Assembly: GCA_023251335.1 (NCBI GenBank)
Contig: JAHEZA010000134.1
Span: 1-6,910 of the forward strand
DNA: 6,910 nucleotides
Source: Chitinophagaceae bacterium
Lineage (GTDB): Bacteria > Bacteroidota > Bacteroidia > Chitinophagales > Chitinophagaceae
Direction: 5' to 3'
Shown here: positions 5,687-6,910 of the stretch, in pieces
How the letters are laid out: the number at the start of each line of letters is the position of its first letter
How positions within the stretch are numbered: the first letter of the stretch is position 1
Translations under genes and position numbers: made by a program
The notes under the pieces: model-generated
Told to the model about the DNA's origin: nothing
Database searches by the model: none
The model's input: only the letters and a program-made list of their open reading frames with translations

Positions 5687-6673
5687 ATGAATAACGACAA
5701 CCCACCTGGGAAAGCGCGCTTCCTGTTTTTTTTAGGTCAACTGCAAACTATTATTGAAAAAGCAGAATCTACTGAAAATACTGTGCTATCCATATATGCC
5801 GGGAATGCGCGAACTCCGCTTTTTATGCTGGAGGGCTTAACTCGGCTCTACAAAAAAATGCATAACAAAAAAAAATTTAGCAAATTAAATAAGCTTATTA
5901 AAGATTTTGAAGATAGGCTGGGAATAATAGATTATTACGATGGATTCTATAAAGAATTTATCAATGACAAACGAATTCCCGATCTTATCATTTCCTATGT
6001 AAATGATAAGAAAGAAGATACAGTAAAAGCGCTTCAGGAAGATTTGACAAAAGATAATTGGATTGGTAAACACAAAAAAAGAATTGAAAAGATCATTACG
6101 AAATTAAATAAAATAGATTGGCTGGATGAGAAAGAAGATACGCGCAAAATTTTAACAGTATATCAGGATTATATTGATAAGGTTATAAAAAATTATGAAT
6201 CAGGTAGCATTGATTTTACCGACCTGGAAGATGATGTGCATGAGTTTAGGCGCGAATTAAGATGGCTGAGCATTTATCCGCAAGCATTAAAGGGATTGAT
6301 GCAACTAATGCCGGAAACTGAGCCAAAAGAATTTTTAAATAAATATCTCACACCGGAAATCCTCAGTTCACCGTACAATGTAATGCCCGATGGCAGCGAT
6401 TTACAGGGTTACATCATCTTAAACAAAAATTATTTTTACGCGCTTAGCTGGATGATAGCGGAACTTGGAAAATTAAAAGACAGCGGACTAAAAGTAGATT
6501 TGATTGAGGAAGGTCTTATTTCAGTTTATAAACCAGCGGCCCATGCAGAGCAGTTGACATATTCATTTTGCGATGAAACGCAATTGACGATTCCGCAAAT
6601 ATTGGATCAGTCAAAAACGATCGCCCAAACATTTTTTGATGAAAGAATTCTTCAGAATTTAATTTGCAAATAA
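5687..6673 (+). CDS. Predicted all-helical protein of unknown function, faintly CHAD-like
   Basis: This 328-residue, lysine- and glutamate-rich cytoplasmic protein has no signal peptide or membrane span. Residues 9-90 look like long amphipathic helices (LSIYAGNARTPLFMLEGLTRLYKKM, broken by basic patches). Residues 105-170 are highly charged helices with two KEDTxK segments. At 184-198, VHEFRRELRWLSIYP recalls the HxxR...LR signature of CHAD domains, which bind polyphosphate through His, Arg and Lys. The resemblance is limited to that stretch and the usual CHAD length and spacing are not clear, so I do not assign the domain. The C-terminal third (210-328) is less charged and has no motif I know. 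The ATG at 5687 is the first in frame and follows a 73-bp AT-rich gap after the CDF gene. The small membrane protein gene starts 14 bp after the stop, suggesting co-transcription. I do not recognise a characterised family. Confidence 0.85.
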   Translation: MNNDNPPGKARFLFFLGQLQTIIEKAESTENTVLSIYAGNARTPLFMLEGLTRLYKKMHNKKKFSKLNKLIKDFEDRLGIIDYYDGFYKEFINDKRIPDLIISYVNDKKEDTVKALQEDLTKDNWIGKHKKRIEKIITKLNKIDWLDEKEDTRKILTVYQDYIDKVIKNYESGSIDFTDLEDDVHEFRRELRWLSIYPQALKGLMQLMPETEPKEFLNKYLTPEILSSPYNVMPDGSDLQGYIILNKNYFYALSWMIAELGKLKDSGLKVDLIEEGLISVYKPAAHAEQLTYSFCDETQLTIPQILDQSKTIAQTFFDERILQNLICK

Positions 6674-6687
6674 TAAATTGAAAACTA

Positions 6688-6816
6688 ATGATCAGTTTCC
6701 TGATAGGTATTGTTGCCATTGTAGCCGCAATCATTGGCAGGCTACTTTTTAAGTCGGCCTCCAAAGCCCGCAAGTCAGAGCATTTTGATGAACACAATAA
6801 ACACATAAAGGAATAA
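6688..6816 (+). CDS. Small single-span membrane protein, 42 residues
   Basis: An ATG at 6688 opens a 42-codon frame ending in TAA at 6814-6816. Residues 3-20 form one hydrophobic helix (ISFLIGIVAIVAAIIGRLLF overall), followed by a basic stretch (KSASKARKSE) and a polar tail, DEHNKHIKE. The positive residues after the helix predict an N-out, C-in topology. The gene begins 14 bp after the stop of the 328-residue helical protein, so the two are probably on one transcript. There is no Shine-Dalgarno sequence, as elsewhere in the window. The helix-then-charge pattern makes a real small protein likely. No family is recognised, and the function is unknown. Confidence 0.6.
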   Translation: MISFLIGIVAIVAAIIGRLLFKSASKARKSEHFDEHNKHIKE

Positions 6817-6909
6817 AATAAAAATCAGTGTTATTTGTTGATTTGCTGTCCGACTGTGGATTTTTGGAATTGATTCTTGTAATAAATTTTCAATTATCTC
6901 CGGGTCGCT
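6775..6909 (-). CDS. Possible 3' end of a minus-strand gene entering from the right edge
   Basis: The minus strand is open from the window edge for 44 codons to a TGA at 6775-6777. The first part, SDPEIIENLLQESIPKIHSR, looks protein-like; the rest (ITLIFILFLYVFIVFIKML) is hydrophobic and coincides with the repeat copy and, in antisense, with the end of the small membrane protein gene. The other two minus-strand frames hit stops within the first 21 bases. With so little visible it could be a gene tail or chance. No family can be given. Confidence 0.25.
   Translation of the reverse strand, partial: SDPEIIENLLQESIPKIHSRTANQQITLIFILFLYVFIVFIKML
6821..6839 (+). repeat. Intergenic repeat copy 2, AAAATCAGTGTTATTTGTT
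   Basis: This is the second copy of the 19-bp word at 4596-4614, same orientation, one mismatch. It starts 5 bp after the stop of the small membrane protein gene, so it would lie in that transcript's 3' region. Confidence 0.45.
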
Positions 6910-6910
6910 T

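Noticed and set aside
6516..6806. Minus-strand 96-codon frame opposite the end of the helical protein and the small membrane gene
   Set aside because: It covers the coding strand of two better-supported genes and its translation shows no family features.
1..6910. CRISPR array, toxin-antitoxin, phage, transposase or defence system
   Set aside because: No regular spaced repeats, recombinase or nuclease motifs, or terminal inverted repeats are present; the identified genes are ordinary metabolic, stress and transport functions.

Overview
The window looks like chromosomal DNA from a member of the Bacteroidota, most likely a Chitinophagaceae- or Sphingobacteria-like bacterium. The reasons are AT-rich spacers, the absence of Shine-Dalgarno sequences before clear starts, upstream elements that fit the Bacteroidota -33/-7 promoter pattern (TTTG ... 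TAnnTTTG), and protein types common in that phylum: a two-domain universal stress protein with a degenerate second half, and an acidic protein with an LDVPGAELDD...ENNYYSL tail. The lineage is inferred from style; no marker gene is present.

Layout. A 5'-truncated metallo-beta-lactamase-fold hydrolase runs rightward off the left edge (1-711). It converges on a universal stress protein gene on the minus strand (835-1653); the strip between them holds a startless membrane-like reading frame. Upstream of the stress gene lie a -7-like box and a 49-bp nested inverted repeat. Next is uxaB, tagaturonate reductase (1857-3356, minus), standing alone, with a promoter-like element, a small dyad and a LacI-type operator-like palindrome in front of it. 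After a 313-bp spacer come a small acidic protein gene (3670-3963, minus) and, divergent from it, a YjbQ/UPF0047 gene (4096-4518, plus). The right third is all plus strand: a CDF-family zinc-type efflux transporter (4699-5613), a 328-residue helical protein of unknown function with a faint CHAD-like motif (5687-6673), and 14 bp later a 42-residue single-span membrane protein (6688-6816). The last 94 bp contain an open minus-strand frame that may be the tail of a further gene.

How the genes work together. There is no evident single pathway. The genes are mostly solitary housekeeping or stress functions: hexuronate catabolism (uxaB), metal export (CDF), stress response (Usp), and a vitamin- or metabolite-related enzyme (YjbQ). 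The only pair with operon-like spacing is the unknown helical protein plus the small membrane protein. I found no CRISPR array, tRNA, rRNA, insertion sequence, phage gene or defence cassette, and nothing that amounts to a clear new system. The points most worth a second look are the helical/small-membrane pair, the layered control region of uxaB, the nested inverted repeat before the stress gene, and a 19-bp near-identical intergenic repeat found at 4596 and 6821.
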